64,000 bases of DNA from contig JAHJOG010000272.1 in NCBI GenBank assembly GCA_018820395.1, forward strand, positions 1-64,000. The letters run 5' to 3'. The DNA is from Gammaproteobacteria bacterium (GTDB taxonomy: Bacteria; Pseudomonadota; Gammaproteobacteria; Burkholderiales; Burkholderiaceae_C). The position numbers and the translations under genes are program-made. Of the stretch, positions 15,185 through 25,625 are shown piece after piece. The number at the start of each line of letters is the position of its first letter. The first letter of the stretch is position 1. The notes under the pieces were generated by a model. The model worked only from the letters and a program-made list of their open reading frames with translations, did no database searches and was not told the DNA's origin.

Positions 15185-15922
15185 ATGCGCCCAGCCATCG
15201 CCGTGATCACGCCCTATTGCCGGGAGTCGCTGGAAGTCTTGCGGCAATGCCACGAGAGCGTTGCTTCACAAGGCGAGCCTGCCGATCATTTTCTGGTGGC
15301 GGACGGTCATCCGCAGGCGGAAGTGGCGGGCTGGGACGTCGAGCACGTCGTGCTTCCGCAGGCGCATGGCGACAACGGCAACACGCCGCGCGCGGTCGGG
15401 AGCATCCTCGCAGCCGCGCGAGACTATGAATTCATCGCCTTCCTGGACGCAGACAACTGGATTCATCCCGATCATCTGCAATCGCTTGTCGCCGCATGTC
15501 GAAGCACGCAGGCACCCGTGGCGTGCGCGTGGCGGACCTTCCACCAGTTGGACGGCACACCGATGAACGTCGTCGAAGTGGACGAAGACGCCTGCAGGCA
15601 TGTCGATACCAGTTGCTACCTTGTGCACCGAAGCGCTTTCGACTGCCTCTCCTGCTGGAACCGCATGCCGCGAGAGTTATCGCCCATCTGCGACCGCGTG
15701 TTCTTCAAAGCCGTGACTGCGGCGCGGCATCCGATGGCATTCAGTCGACAGCGAACCGTGGCGTTCAGGTCTCAGTACGAGAAGCACTATCGTGCTGCGG
15801 GGCTGATGCCTCCGGCCGGGGCCAAGTCCGATGGCATCTTCGAGCCTTGCAGAAGCTATCTCAGCTCGGTGGAGGGCATCCACGCCAGCGTCGACAGGCT
15901 GGGCTTCTGGCCCTGGTTCTGA
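15185..15922 (+). CDS. Family 2 glycosyltransferase (GT-A fold)
   Basis: A 245-residue protein starting MRPAIAVITPYCRESLEVL, the standard GT2 nucleotide-binding strand. The metal-binding DxD motif is in FIAFLDADNWIHPDH. A GDNGNTPRAVGSILAAA segment also fits. It is a single domain with no membrane helix. The ATG at 15185 was chosen because homology starts there; a frame open from 15101 adds unrelated residues. It is the first resident gene after the element and stands alone. The acceptor is unknown. Confidence 0.85.
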   Translation: MRPAIAVITPYCRESLEVLRQCHESVASQGEPADHFLVADGHPQAEVAGWDVEHVVLPQAHGDNGNTPRAVGSILAAARDYEFIAFLDADNWIHPDHLQSLVAACRSTQAPVACAWRTFHQLDGTPMNVVEVDEDACRHVDTSCYLVHRSAFDCLSCWNRMPRELSPICDRVFFKAVTAARHPMAFSRQRTVAFRSQYEKHYRAAGLMPPAGAKSDGIFEPCRSYLSSVEGIHASVDRLGFWPWF

Positions 15923-15940
15923 GCGAATTGCCGGCGCTCG

Positions 15941-17308
15941 TCAGCTCTGCGGCGCCGGAACGACGACGGTGAAGGTCGTGCCCTCTGCCAACGTCGACGT
16001 GACCGACACCCGTCCACCATGCCCACGGGCAATTTCACGCACCAGATACAGACCGCGCATCGTGGTCCGCGGCTTGTGTGGAGCGCCCGCGTCGCAGTAG
16101 GTGGGTTCGAAGATCGACGACAACGCATCAGCCGGCAGGGGTTTGCCCATGTTGTGCACCGACAACTCGAAGCCCTCGTCGGCCAGGCCGTTCGATTTCA
16201 CTGTGATCAAGCCGCCCTGTTCTCCATGCGTGGCCGCATTCGCCACGAGCACGGCAACGACCTGAGCGATGCGGTTGGCATCGACGCTGTGCTGCCCATT
16301 GCCCGACGCGATGTGCTCGATGCGAACTCCCCCCATGTTGGCTCTGAGCGCCTGGACGACTGTCGCGGTCAGTTCATGAGCGTTCAACATCTCGCGCTGC
16401 AGTTCGAGGCCTGCCCCACCCCCGATCGCCGTGTAGTCGTGCAAGTGGTATGCGATGTGCCGGATCCGCTCGGCCGCCATGGCCATGCTGTTCAGCACGC
16501 TCGTCATCATGGGCGACTGCTTGCCTCGCCTGAGGACACTCACGCCGCCCACCAGAGCAGACACCGGGTCGCCGAGCTCCTTGGCAACCAGGCTGTGAAT
16601 CTGTTCCATCGTGACGCGCCGATCTTCGGCCAGGGATCGGGCCTGCTCCAGCAAGAGGCGGCGCTCCTCGGCCTGTTGGTTGGCCTGGGCCGCTTCGGCG
16701 ATCGCGTCCTCCATGGACTGCCGCATCGCGCGTTGCCGTTCCACCAGCAGTTCGACGCGACGATGTTCCTGCAGCAGAAGTCGCTCGTACTCGTTGCGCT
16801 CTTCTGCGGCAGTGAGCGACACCTGATAGAAAACGCCCGACGGGTCCGGCCTGAGCACGGCATGCACGATGACCGGGAACGAAGGCCTACCGTCGCACCG
16901 GAGGTCGAACTTCACATCGAGCAGCGCCCTGGACAGATTCGGATCGGCATGGCGCAGCACGGCTTCTGAACTGGCGCGCAGTTCCAGCCATTCCTGCAGG
17001 CGCGTCAGCCCGACGATCGATTTGGGCTCACGGCCGACCCACTGGCACAGGGTACGGTTGACCTCCAGGATGACCCCTGCTCCGTCGGTAACCAGAAGTC
17101 CGCACGGAGCGCAGTCGAACAGCTCTCGGGGTTTGAGAATGCGTCGTGGTGCCGGCCTGTCCATCCCGAGCCATTGACGAAACGTTCGCCTGGGTTTCGC
17201 GGAGATCGCCTCACGTGGCGGTTCGATGGCAAGCGCCGCGCTCGACATCGGGGGCTGTGGCTGGGCGGAGTCCGTGGCGGAGGTCTCGATGGACTGATGT
17301 GCGCTCAC
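15941..17308 (-). CDS. PAS/HATPase sensor kinase-like protein with degenerate H-box
   Basis: About 455 residues: a PAS domain (LKPRELFDCAPCGLLVTDGAGVILEVN), a long coiled-coil (ERNEYERLLLQEHRRVELLVERQ onward), a dimerisation region and a C-terminal HATPase (N-box VVAVLVANAATHGEQGG; G2-like region TMRGLYLVREIARGHGG). The region that should carry the phospho-His reads IHSLVAKELGDPVSALVGG, with Lys where SHELRTP has His. Autophosphorylation at the normal site therefore seems unlikely. A GTG at 17308 has the best upstream purine stretch; TTG at 17395 and ATG at 17248 are alternatives. No response regulator is adjacent. Confidence 0.75.
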   Translation of the reverse strand: MSAHQSIETSATDSAQPQPPMSSAALAIEPPREAISAKPRRTFRQWLGMDRPAPRRILKPRELFDCAPCGLLVTDGAGVILEVNRTLCQWVGREPKSIVGLTRLQEWLELRASSEAVLRHADPNLSRALLDVKFDLRCDGRPSFPVIVHAVLRPDPSGVFYQVSLTAAEERNEYERLLLQEHRRVELLVERQRAMRQSMEDAIAEAAQANQQAEERRLLLEQARSLAEDRRVTMEQIHSLVAKELGDPVSALVGGVSVLRRGKQSPMMTSVLNSMAMAAERIRHIAYHLHDYTAIGGGAGLELQREMLNAHELTATVVQALRANMGGVRIEHIASGNGQHSVDANRIAQVVAVLVANAATHGEQGGLITVKSNGLADEGFELSVHNMGKPLPADALSSIFEPTYCDAGAPHKPRTTMRGLYLVREIARGHGGRVSVTSTLAEGTTFTVVVPAPQS

Positions 17309-17431
17309 GCCGAGGTTTCCCGATGAAGACCCCCGAAAAACTGGCGGACGCCGACCGGGGGGAGAAACTATTTCATCCGCACCTACACCGCACAATACGC
17401 GCGATGCACGAGCCGGGCCGCTGCGCGCCGG

Positions 17432-17740
17432 TCAAGACTCGGCAGCGAGGTCCTGCGGCATCGAAGCCGCGCCGTCCGACAGCTTCGCCTGGAGCATCGT
17501 CGCGAGCGCCGCCGTCTTGTGTTCCATGTGTGCCACCGGAAAGCGGCCGAGCGCCTGCCCTTCATAGCTGATGGCTGCGGTCGCGAAGTGCTGACCCAAA
17601 GCGGTCGCAGCGTCGTAGACGCATTCGGCGATCGAACACAGACCGTGACCACCATGACGCTCGTCATCGACATTGCCGATGCTGACGCTGTAGTTGAAGT
17701 ACTGGTCGCGGATTTTTTTAATATCGACCTGGGGGATCAT
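17432..17740 (-). CDS. Hypothetical protein (102 aa)
   Basis: A protein beginning MIPQVDIKKIRDQYFNYSVS. The fragment GNVDDERHGGHGLCSIAECVYDAATALGQHFATAAISYEGQ suggests a small mixed alpha/beta domain of unknown family. The start at 17740 has an AGAGG site; an in-frame ATG at 17863 would overlap the flavoprotein gene. It follows that gene on the same strand and may share its transcript. Confidence 0.45.
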   Translation of the reverse strand: MIPQVDIKKIRDQYFNYSVSIGNVDDERHGGHGLCSIAECVYDAATALGQHFATAAISYEGQALGRFPVAHMEHKTAALATMLQAKLSDGAASMPQDLAAES

Positions 17741-17841
17741 GCTGTGATGGCCTCTTTCGGACTCAATCGAGTGCGCGCCGATTGTCGACGGCGCAGGCCG
17801 CATTTGCACGTCAGCCGGAAGTACGCTTTCTCCCGTTTTAT

Positions 17842-19074
17842 CTACGTCCAATGACGTATGCATGCTCGCGCGGCCGCAGCGCCGCTCGCCATGGAGGCGG
17901 TCAGCAAGTAACCGCCGGTGGGCGCTTCCCAGTCCAGCATCTCGCCTGCGCAGAACACCTCGGGGCAGGCCAGGCAGCGCAAGCCGTCGTCGAGCGACTC
18001 GAAGCGGACGCCGCCCGCGGTGCTGATCGCCTCGTCGAGCGGCCGAGCCGACACCAAGCGGATCGGGAGCCCCTTGATGGCTTCAGCGAGCCGGTCCGGA
18101 TCGCGCATCTCTTCGTGTGTCAGCACCTCGTGCAGCACGCCGGCCTTGATGCCTTCGAGGCCAAGGCGACTCTTCAGATGACTTGTCAACGAACGGGCAC
18201 CGCGCGGATGCCGCACCGCTGATCGCACATGCTCCAGCGTCCGGTCGGGCAGCAGGTCGAGCGAAACGGTGGCGTTGCCCTGGCTCTCGATTTCGTCCCG
18301 AAGCAAGGCCGATGCGGCGTAGACGAGGCTGCCTTCAACGCCGGTGGCCGTCGCAACGAATTCGCCCTTGCGTGCGAATCGATGCCCGTGCGAATCCACC
18401 ATCGAGATCGCGACCGACTTGAAAGGCATCCCGGCGAAACGCTCGATGAAGTACGGGGTCCAACCGGCCACGTCGAAGCCGCAATTGGCGGGCTGCAACG
18501 GCGCGACCTCGACGCCTCTTCGCTCGAGCCAAGGAACCCACCGGCCGTCGGACCCCAGGCGGGCCCAGCTCGCACCGCCCAGCGCCAGCACCGTCGCGTC
18601 GGCAACTGCCTCGATCTCACCCGTCGGCGTGTCAAAACGAAGTGCCGACGGCGAGGAATCCTCGCTCCAACCCAACCAGCGATGCCGCATGTGAAAGCGA
18701 ACACCCGCGGCGCGCAAGCGATGCAGCCAGGCCCGCAAGAGAGGTGCGGCCTTCATCCCCTCAGGAAAGACGCGCCCCGACGTGCCGACGAAGCATCGGA
18801 TGCCCAGCCCCTCGGTCCAGGCGCGCAACTCGGCCGGGCCGAAAGCACGCAGGAGTGGCGCGATGCGATCGCTGCGGCTGCCGAAACGCGAGACGAAAGC
18901 CTCGTAGGGTTCGGCATGCGTCAGGTTCAGCCCGCCGCGGCCGGCCAGCAGGAACTTGCGGCCGACCGACGGCATGGCGTCGTAGAGATCGACGTGCGCG
19001 CCGTGCGAACTCAGAACCTCCGCCGCCATGAGGCCGGCCGGTCCCCCGCCGATGATGGCGACTCGCCGCGTCAC
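17842..19074 (-). CDS. BaiN/HI0933-type NAD(P)/FAD-dependent flavoprotein
   Basis: A 410-residue flavoprotein of the HI0933/YhiN type, closest in style to the PP_4765 subgroup. The FAD-binding Rossmann motif is at the start (RRVAIIGGGPAGLMAAEVL). GRKFLLAGRGGLNLTH is the conserved family block, and the second FAD contact is in VFCAGEMLDWEAPTGGYLL near the C-terminus. The reaction is unknown for most members. The GTG start overlaps the stop of the AddB-AddA gene (GTGA), so the two are probably translationally coupled. Confidence 0.88.
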   Translation of the reverse strand: MTRRVAIIGGGPAGLMAAEVLSSHGAHVDLYDAMPSVGRKFLLAGRGGLNLTHAEPYEAFVSRFGSRSDRIAPLLRAFGPAELRAWTEGLGIRCFVGTSGRVFPEGMKAAPLLRAWLHRLRAAGVRFHMRHRWLGWSEDSSPSALRFDTPTGEIEAVADATVLALGGASWARLGSDGRWVPWLERRGVEVAPLQPANCGFDVAGWTPYFIERFAGMPFKSVAISMVDSHGHRFARKGEFVATATGVEGSLVYAASALLRDEIESQGNATVSLDLLPDRTLEHVRSAVRHPRGARSLTSHLKSRLGLEGIKAGVLHEVLTHEEMRDPDRLAEAIKGLPIRLVSARPLDEAISTAGGVRFESLDDGLRCLACPEVFCAGEMLDWEAPTGGYLLTASMASGAAAARACIRHWT

Positions 19075-22000
19075 GGTTCGAGCACGATCAGTTCACCCTG
19101 GCCTGTCAGAAAGGCCGCGCGCACGGTCTCGCCCGGCCAGGCATCCTGCACCGCCCGGCAGTAGAGCGCCATCTGAGCCAACAGCGCCTCGTCGCGTTCG
19201 GGCCGGGCAGCGGATTTGTAGTCGAGCACCCACCATTCTCGGTCTTCCTTGCGCCGCACGAGCCTGTCGATTCGCAGCGTCTGGCCTTCGTGCACCAGCG
19301 TGACCTCATTGCCTTCCCACTCGAGCTGTTCCGCATCCCAGACCCAGGCGCCGGCGCCCGAACGAATGCGCGACGCCATGGCGGCAGCGGCCCGCGCCGC
19401 ACGCATGTCGATGGCGAACTCGCGCGCCGCGGCGCGGACATGCACCGGCGACATCGGCGCATCGCCGCGGGCCCATTCGAGCAAGCGGTGCATGGCCTGC
19501 CCCAAGGCCGACGCCCGATCGTTGCGGGCGTCGCCGCCCCGCACTGCCGACGCGGCCTCACTGATGCGTGCGGGCGCCTGCACCAGTGGAGGCAGGCGCA
19601 TCAAGACGAAGGTGCCCTGCTGCGGATCGGCCACATCGGCGACGACGGCCCCCGGCACAGCGGCGATCGGATCGCAGAACGCTTCGAGGCGCGACCACCA
19701 GGTCTGGGGATTCACTCGCGGCGCGCGCGTGGCCGACAACACCAGACGCGCCTTGGCCCGTGTCACAGCCACGTACAGACCGTTGATTTCCTCCCGCTGT
19801 CTCGCTGCGACTTCCTCCGCCAAGTCGTCGACGGCACAGGCCGGCGGATGCTTCTCGCTCGCCAGAAAGACGAACCGCTCCGGCGCTGCCGAGCGCCCCG
19901 GCCACTTGACCAAGGCGCCCATGGTTTCCACATTCTTGGGGCGAGGGTCCGTGTCCAACAAGACGACCAGATCAGCCTCCAGGCCTTTGGCCCCGTGCAC
20001 GGTCAACAGTTGAACGGCATCGATCGACGCCAGTGCCGGCGCGCGGGCACGCCCGGCGCGCAGGGCTCGAACCAACCCGTAGGGCGTGGCATACCGCGCG
20101 CCGTCGAGGTCGAGCGAAGCCGCCAGCAGGCCGCGCACGTTGGCCAGCACGCCGGCCCGCATGGGCGCCGGCACCGCGGCCGCAAAGCGCGCGGGCACAT
20201 CCGCATCGTGATAGATGGCGCAGAGCGCGTCGTGCGGCGGAAGCGCAGCGAGCCAGTTCTGCCAACTTTTCAGCTGGGCGCCGATGCCCGCCAGGGAATC
20301 AGGCAGATCGGCGGCCTGCAGCAGTTCGAACCAGCTCGCACGGCGCGCGCGCTGGCGCAACGACAACTCGACCAACGCATCGTCGTCGAGCCCCCAGAGC
20401 GGCGACTTGAGCGCTCTTGCCAAGGAAAGATCATGGTCGGGCGACACCAGTGCGTCGAGCAGTGCGATCAGATCCTGCACTTCGGGCGCGTCGTCGAGCC
20501 GATTCTTCTCGGGCTGCTGCACGGCGATCTGCAACTTGCGCAACTCTTCCTGCAACGCAGTGAGGCGGCTGCGCCGTCGCGCCAGCACCATGATCTTTCC
20601 GGGCACCATGCCGCCCGCGATCTGCTCGGAGATCCAGCGCGCGACCTGCCGGGACTCCTTCTGCAGCAGGTCTTCCTCGGCCACGAAGCGCGGCGTGCTC
20701 AGGCTGTCACGCCAGGCGGGGCCTCCCGCGAGCGCTGCGCCAGCGGCGGTGCCCGCGTCTCGCTCGATCGGCGGCAGCTTGCCCAGACTGCCCAGGTGCT
20801 CCGACTCGGTGGTGTGGTCGCGAAACCCGCTGAATTCGCCCGCCCGCTGCGCGTCCTGCATGGCGGCGTTGACCAGGCCGACGATCGAGCGCGCATTCCG
20901 ACGCGTGTGATCGCAATTGAGCAGATCGCCTTCCAGGCCGCTTCGGACGAACTCCTTGGCCGCCATGAATACCTGCGGTTCGGCCCGACGAAATCGATAG
21001 ATGCTCTGCTTGGGGTCACCCACGATAAACACCCCCGGACGACGCCCGCCGGCGCCCGCATAGCTGCTCAACCATCCGTGCAGCGCCTGCCATTGCAGCG
21101 GGTTGGTGTCCTGGAATTCGTCGATCAGCAGATGGCGGACGCGCGCGTCCAGCCGCTCCTGGACCCAGCCCCAGAGCTCGGCATTGCCGAGCAGAAGATG
21201 TGCGGCCTGCTCCACGTCACTCATGTCGACCCAGCCATGCTCCGCCTTGATTTGTGAGAAGCACCGGATCAACAGCCGGGTCAGCCGGGCCATCCGCTGT
21301 TGATACAACCTGGCGGCGTGCTGAGCGCGCGCATCGAGCCATTGCTGCACGTGGTCCTGTGCGAGACGGATCGCGTCCAGGCCCGGCAGCGATGGCGTGA
21401 ATTTGCGTGGCGCAGCGTCTTTGGTGAAAAGCGCCGCGAGCACGCCGGCAGGATCCCGGTCGGTCACGGCCCGCTCGAGCCCGGCGCCCAGGGCGGCGAA
21501 GCTGGGTGCGTTCGCACGCCCCAACACGCGTGCCGCCTCGTGCAGCACGCTGCGAAACGCCGGATGATCGAGCAACACGTCGTCCGGAGATTCCGCTGCG
21601 GCGAAGGCGGGATACATCGCACCCATCGGGCTCACGGCGTCGTCGACGGCGCCGCGCGCATCGGCCAGCGCGAATTCGACCCGGCGAGTGAGCGCTTGGC
21701 CGAGGGCCTTGGCGGTCTGCGAACGGCCGTGAGCGGCCACCAGTGCGTGATAGTCGGCCGATGCCTCTTCGTCTCTCGTCACGGCAACGAAGAACGGGCG
21801 CCACACGCGTGCGCGTGCTTCGTCGTCTTCCTCGAGCAATTGGTAGCTGGCCGGCAGGCCGAGCCGATCGAGCACCGCCACCGGTGCCGTGCGAAGCAGA
21901 CTGGCAAACCAGGCGTGGAAGGTGCGGAACTGCACGGGCCGGCCCCGGTCGAGCAACTCGCGATGCAAGCCCTGCAGCCTGGGCGCTGCGGCGCGGGCAG

Positions 22001-25000
22001 CGGCAAGGTCCATGCCCCGCGCGACCAGTTCAGGAACCAGGGCTTCGACGGGTTGGCGCGAAAAGCTTTCCAGCCACTCGTCCAGCCGCGCGCGCATTTC
22101 GCCAGCCGCCTTCCGGGTGAAGGTGATCGCCAGGATCTCGTGCGGCGCGCAGGCCTCGTCACCCGTCTGCAGCAAAGCGCGCAGCACGCGCGAAACGAGC
22201 ATCCACGTCTTGCCCGCCCCGGCACACGCTTCGATCGCCACCGAGCGGCGCGGATCGCAGGCGATGGCATAGAAACGCTCGCGCGACACATGGGCGCCGT
22301 TGTGTTCGTAAGCAGGCTCCGAAGCATCGAAGGCGAGTGCTCGCGCGGCGGGCAGCGTGGCCTGCGGTTCGTCCGCCGTGGAGTCGGCTTCGATGGAAGC
22401 GCCGCCCGGTGCGTCGACGTCTGCCGCGAGCGGAGCGTCGAACCCTGCCCCGGCCGCAGGCGCGTCCCAGAAATCGCGGCGGCAGAGTCCTCGCGCGGCG
22501 CAGTGCTTGCACACCGTGCCTTCACCCAGCGCGGGCAGCGGCGCCCCGGCAGCGATTCGCGCGAAGTCGTCGGCGATGCCGGCCAGCAGCATGTCGCGCG
22601 CTTCTCCGATGAAACGCTGCTCGACGGTGCGCGTGCCGGAACTCTTTTCACCGACATTGACATAGGCGGCCCGCGGCGCATCGTCCGCAAGAAGCGCGGC
22701 GTAGAACGCCAGTTGCGTGTCTTCGGCCGGGTCGCTCACGCGGGCTTTGGTCTTGTCCGACGACTCCGTCTTGTAGTCGATCACGAAGGCGTGGCCGTCC
22801 CGCGTGGCGTCGATGCGGTCGAGGCGCCCGATGAGCTTCACGCCATCCAGTTCGCGCTCCATCGACGGTTCGGCTTCGACGAAGGTGGCGAGCTGCTCCT
22901 GTTCGTGCTCGGCGAGCCAGGTCAGATAACCGTCCCGCACCGCCGGCCACGCGGCCGCGAACGGAAGGAATTCGGCGTCGCCAAGCCCGGCCTCGCGCGT
23001 GGCCTGCGCGTTCGCCGCCTCGATCAACGCCCGCCGTTCGGCGAGAGACGTCGTCGGATCGGCCTTCAGCGCTTCGTGGAAGAGACGGAGCACCTCATGC
23101 AGCCAGTTGCCGAAATCGCGCTTGTCGATCTCCGTGTCCAGTTCGTCGCGCTCTCGAAGGCCGAGTTGCCGCAGCGCGAAGAAGCGGTAAGGACAGCGTC
23201 GCAGGTCATCGTAGGCAGACGGAGACAGGGCCGCCAACGGAAGTGCGTCGCCATGAGGCAGGGGCCGACTCGTCGGCCGTGCGGCGATCAGCTCGCTCGC
23301 ACGAGGATCGGCGGCGGCGATGACGGAGCCGTCCGCCTGCAGCAACTGGATCAGCGGGCTCGGACGCGCCGGCTCGCCGCTCGCATCGGATCGTCGCCAG
23401 AGCAGATCGCAATGCGGCGTGCGCCGAACCAGCTCCCATGCAGCGCGGTGAGCGGTCTCGATGTCCTCGCGCGAGGGCAGCCCGAGAGCGGCGCGCTGCG
23501 CGACGGTCCAGTCGCCGGCGGGCTCTGGCGACGCCGGCAGTTTCTGATCGTCGCAACCCGCGACCACCACCGCGCCGAAGCTGCGCGCCAGCAACTGCTG
23601 CATGGGAAGCACCACCACCTGCGCTTCGTCCTGTGAACCGGATGCAGGCAGAAAACTCGCCGCTTCCAGCACGTCCCTGACCCAGTTGCCGAACTCGACG
23701 AACGTAGCGCGCGTGCTGGCGGTGATCTCACCATCTTCCGCATCGAGATAAAGCGCCGCAATGATTTCCGCGCCGGCCGCATCGGCGGCCAGCTTCGACC
23801 ATTGCCCGCCCGCCTCCAGGAGCGCGCGCACCGCCGTCAGCCATTCGGCCCAAGGCCGCACGCGGACCATGGCAGCGCGAAGCGTCTCGATGCTCGACGT
23901 GAAGGCTGCCAGCGCTTCGAGCTTCGGGTCGGGGGTGCGCGCGATGAACGCGCACCAGGCGCGCCAATCGCGCACGCCTTTGTCGCGCAAGCGGAACTCG
24001 AGCGCACGAACCGAGCCGACGTCGACGCTCGGTGATTCCTTGAGCCAGTCGAGCACCTGATCACTGGACGCGTCATGCGCACAGGCGCGCAAGGCACTCA
24101 TGAGCGAAGCGGCCGCGCGGGTGGTCGACAGCTTCCAGCCGGTCTCGTCCCGAAGCGACACCTTGCGTCCCACCAGCTGCGCACTGATGCGACGCGTCAA
24201 CGCCCGGTCGGTTGCCACCAAGGCTACGGGCATGCGGCCTTCTGCCAAATGGCGCAGCACACAGGCAGCCGAACGCTCGGCTTCGTCTTCCGGCCCCGTT
24301 GCGGCATGCAGCGCGACCGCACCGCCGGACGGCGCCGAAGGCAACAGCGAAAGGCGCAGCGTCCGGCTCTCCAGCAGGCTCGCGATGCTGTTCACGAGCG
24401 GATCGCTCTGAAGACCTTCGAGAACGATGAGGCGGTCGACCTGCGCCAGCACCTCGGAATCGAACAGCACATCGCTTGCATAAGCCGACGACCCGACCCA
24501 TGCCAGCGCCGTGGCATTGAGCGCGCTCTCGGCATCGAACCATTCGGAGCCGCGGCCTGCATCGACGACGCCGCGCAGGCGCTGTGCCCAGTCGGTGCGC
24601 GCCGTCGGCGGCTGCGCAGCGGCAAGCGGTGCCAACTGAAGCGCCGTGTCGACCAGCCGCCCCGCAAGGCCCGAGTGGAATGAGGCCAGGCCGGCGCGCG
24701 CGAGCAGAGACTGCGCCGTCAGAAGATCGCGCGCTCGGTCGAATGCGACATCGTCCGCGCCGGGCACGAAGCCGCCCGCACTGGGCGCCCAGCTGCGCGT
24801 GGTCTCGAAGCGTGGAGAGAACCCGGCGATGCCACAGGCGGCCCACATGGAGCGCGCCACCTGGATCAGTTGCCCGAAGGGAAGGAGGACGATCGTGCGC
24901 GAAGGATCGAGTCGCCCCGAGTCAATCTCGCGCGCGATGCGTGCGATCAGTCCGCAGTCGGGCGCGCTCCAGAGGGCCGCGGCCGGATGGGGGTCTTTTG

Positions 25001-25031
25001 CTATCGAGTCGATAGCGTCCACGTCAGCCAT
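19071..25031 (-). CDS. AddB-AddA fusion: double-strand break repair helicase/nuclease
   Basis: One 1986-residue frame holds both parts of an AddAB enzyme, which processes DNA ends for RecA. Residues 1-870 are AddB-like: an inactive helicase-like region, then a Fe-S nuclease with [25 protein letters not shown] (about 747) and the C-terminal Cys cluster [10 protein letters not shown]. An Ala/Asp-rich linker of about 60 residues follows, with no internal Met. Residues 930-1986 are AddA-like UvrD helicase: Walker [10 protein letters not shown] (about 935), [14 protein letters not shown] (about 1302), [15 protein letters not shown], and a second nuclease with WVLDYKSAA (about 1935). These are normally two genes. 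It is divergent from trxA and coupled to the flavoprotein gene. Confidence 0.88.
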   Translation of the reverse strand: MADVDAIDSIAKDPHPAAALWSAPDCGLIARIAREIDSGRLDPSRTIVLLPFGQLIQVARSMWAACGIAGFSPRFETTRSWAPSAGGFVPGADDVAFDRARDLLTAQSLLARAGLASFHSGLAGRLVDTALQLAPLAAAQPPTARTDWAQRLRGVVDAGRGSEWFDAESALNATALAWVGSSAYASDVLFDSEVLAQVDRLIVLEGLQSDPLVNSIASLLESRTLRLSLLPSAPSGGAVALHAATGPEDEAERSAACVLRHLAEGRMPVALVATDRALTRRISAQLVGRKVSLRDETGWKLSTTRAAASLMSALRACAHDASSDQVLDWLKESPSVDVGSVRALEFRLRDKGVRDWRAWCAFIARTPDPKLEALAAFTSSIETLRAAMVRVRPWAEWLTAVRALLEAGGQWSKLAADAAGAEIIAALYLDAEDGEITASTRATFVEFGNWVRDVLEAASFLPASGSQDEAQVVVLPMQQLLARSFGAVVVAGCDDQKLPASPEPAGDWTVAQRAALGLPSREDIETAHRAAWELVRRTPHCDLLWRRSDASGEPARPSPLIQLLQADGSVIAAADPRASELIAARPTSRPLPHGDALPLAALSPSAYDDLRRCPYRFFALRQLGLRERDELDTEIDKRDFGNWLHEVLRLFHEALKADPTTSLAERRALIEAANAQATREAGLGDAEFLPFAAAWPAVRDGYLTWLAEHEQEQLATFVEAEPSMERELDGVKLIGRLDRIDATRDGHAFVIDYKTESSDKTKARVSDPAEDTQLAFYAALLADDAPRAAYVNVGEKSSGTRTVEQRFIGEARDMLLAGIADDFARIAAGAPLPALGEGTVCKHCAARGLCRRDFWDAPAAGAGFDAPLAADVDAPGGASIEADSTADEPQATLPAARALAFDASEPAYEHNGAHVSRERFYAIACDPRRSVAIEACAGAGKTWMLVSRVLRALLQTGDEACAPHEILAITFTRKAAGEMRARLDEWLESFSRQPVEALVPELVARGMDLAAARAAAPRLQGLHRELLDRGRPVQFRTFHAWFASLLRTAPVAVLDRLGLPASYQLLEEDDEARARVWRPFFVAVTRDEEASADYHALVAAHGRSQTAKALGQALTRRVEFALADARGAVDDAVSPMGAMYPAFAAAESPDDVLLDHPAFRSVLHEAARVLGRANAPSFAALGAGLERAVTDRDPAGVLAALFTKDAAPRKFTPSLPGLDAIRLAQDHVQQWLDARAQHAARLYQQRMARLTRLLIRCFSQIKAEHGWVDMSDVEQAAHLLLGNAELWGWVQERLDARVRHLLIDEFQDTNPLQWQALHGWLSSYAGAGGRRPGVFIVGDPKQSIYRFRRAEPQVFMAAKEFVRSGLEGDLLNCDHTRRNARSIVGLVNAAMQDAQRAGEFSGFRDHTTESEHLGSLGKLPPIERDAGTAAGAALAGGPAWRDSLSTPRFVAEEDLLQKESRQVARWISEQIAGGMVPGKIMVLARRRSRLTALQEELRKLQIAVQQPEKNRLDDAPEVQDLIALLDALVSPDHDLSLARALKSPLWGLDDDALVELSLRQRARRASWFELLQAADLPDSLAGIGAQLKSWQNWLAALPPHDALCAIYHDADVPARFAAAVPAPMRAGVLANVRGLLAASLDLDGARYATPYGLVRALRAGRARAPALASIDAVQLLTVHGAKGLEADLVVLLDTDPRPKNVETMGALVKWPGRSAAPERFVFLASEKHPPACAVDDLAEEVAARQREEINGLYVAVTRAKARLVLSATRAPRVNPQTWWSRLEAFCDPIAAVPGAVVADVADPQQGTFVLMRLPPLVQAPARISEAASAVRGGDARNDRASALGQAMHRLLEWARGDAPMSPVHVRAAAREFAIDMRAARAAAAMASRIRSGAGAWVWDAEQLEWEGNEVTLVHEGQTLRIDRLVRRKEDREWWVLDYKSAARPERDEALLAQMALYCRAVQDAWPGETVRAAFLTGQGELIVLEP

Positions 25032-25107
25032 GCCGGCACTTGGTTTCTGTCACAATGACCCGCACTTTAGCGGCATCGAAACTTCATACATCGCAGAAGG
25101 ACACGCA

Positions 25108-25440
25108 ATGGCCAGCGAACTCATCAAACACATTTCCGATTCCTCTTTCGAGGCCGACGTGCTCAAGTCCGGCAAGCCCGTGCTGGTGGACTACTGGGCC
25201 GAATGGTGCGGTCCCTGCAAGATGATCGCGCCGATCCTCGATGAGGTGTCCAGCACATACGAAGGCAAACTGCAGGTTGCCAAGATGAACGTCGACGAGA
25301 ACCGCGACATCCCCGCCAAGTTCGGAATCCGCGGCATCCCGACGCTGATGCTGTTCAAGGACGGGCAACTCGCAGCCACCAAGGTCGGTGCCATGAGCAA
25401 GGCGCAACTGACGGCGTTCATCGACCAGCAGCTCGCTTGA
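25108..25440 (+). CDS. trxA: Thioredoxin
   Basis: A 110-residue thioredoxin, a cytoplasmic disulfide reductant. The active site WCGPCK and the cis-Pro loop [12 protein letters not shown] are intact. Length is standard. The start at 25108 follows a GAAGGA site and matches the family N-terminus; the open frame extends upstream but without homology. It lies 76 bases from the divergent AddB-AddA gene and upstream of rho, the arrangement seen in many proteobacteria. Confidence 0.96.
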   Translation: MASELIKHISDSSFEADVLKSGKPVLVDYWAEWCGPCKMIAPILDEVSSTYEGKLQVAKMNVDENRDIPAKFGIRGIPTLMLFKDGQLAATKVGAMSKAQLTAFIDQQLA

Positions 25441-25455
25441 ACATCCTCTGAAACC

Positions 25456-25478
25456 CGCCGGCGCGCAATGCGCCGGCG
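25456..25478 (+). terminator. GC-rich hairpin after trxA
   Basis: A perfect 9-bp stem CGCCGGCGC/GCGCCGGCG with a five-base loop, 15 bases after the trxA stop. The T-run after it is weak, so it is either a modest terminator or a 3'-end stabilising hairpin. Confidence 0.5.
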
Positions 25479-25625
25479 ATTCTGATAATTCCTGTCATAA
25501 TAGTCAGCAAATCACCGGCCCTCGCAGGGGCACGGTTCGAGTTCCACGGTTTGTGAGGCAGTTCTCGCCTCTCTGCAAACCTCCCCCCTGTTTATCCGAT
25601 AGATATCCCCGCAAGGGGTCGCTCC

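Noticed and set aside
19290-23636. Two very long plus-strand frames opposite the AddB-AddA gene
   Set aside because: They mirror codon bias of the real gene; the opposite strand carries complete helicase and nuclease motifs.
24990-25020. Palindrome GCTATCGAGTCGATAGC near the start of the AddB-AddA gene
   Set aside because: It lies inside the coding sequence and encodes ordinary residues; there is no evidence of a regulatory role.
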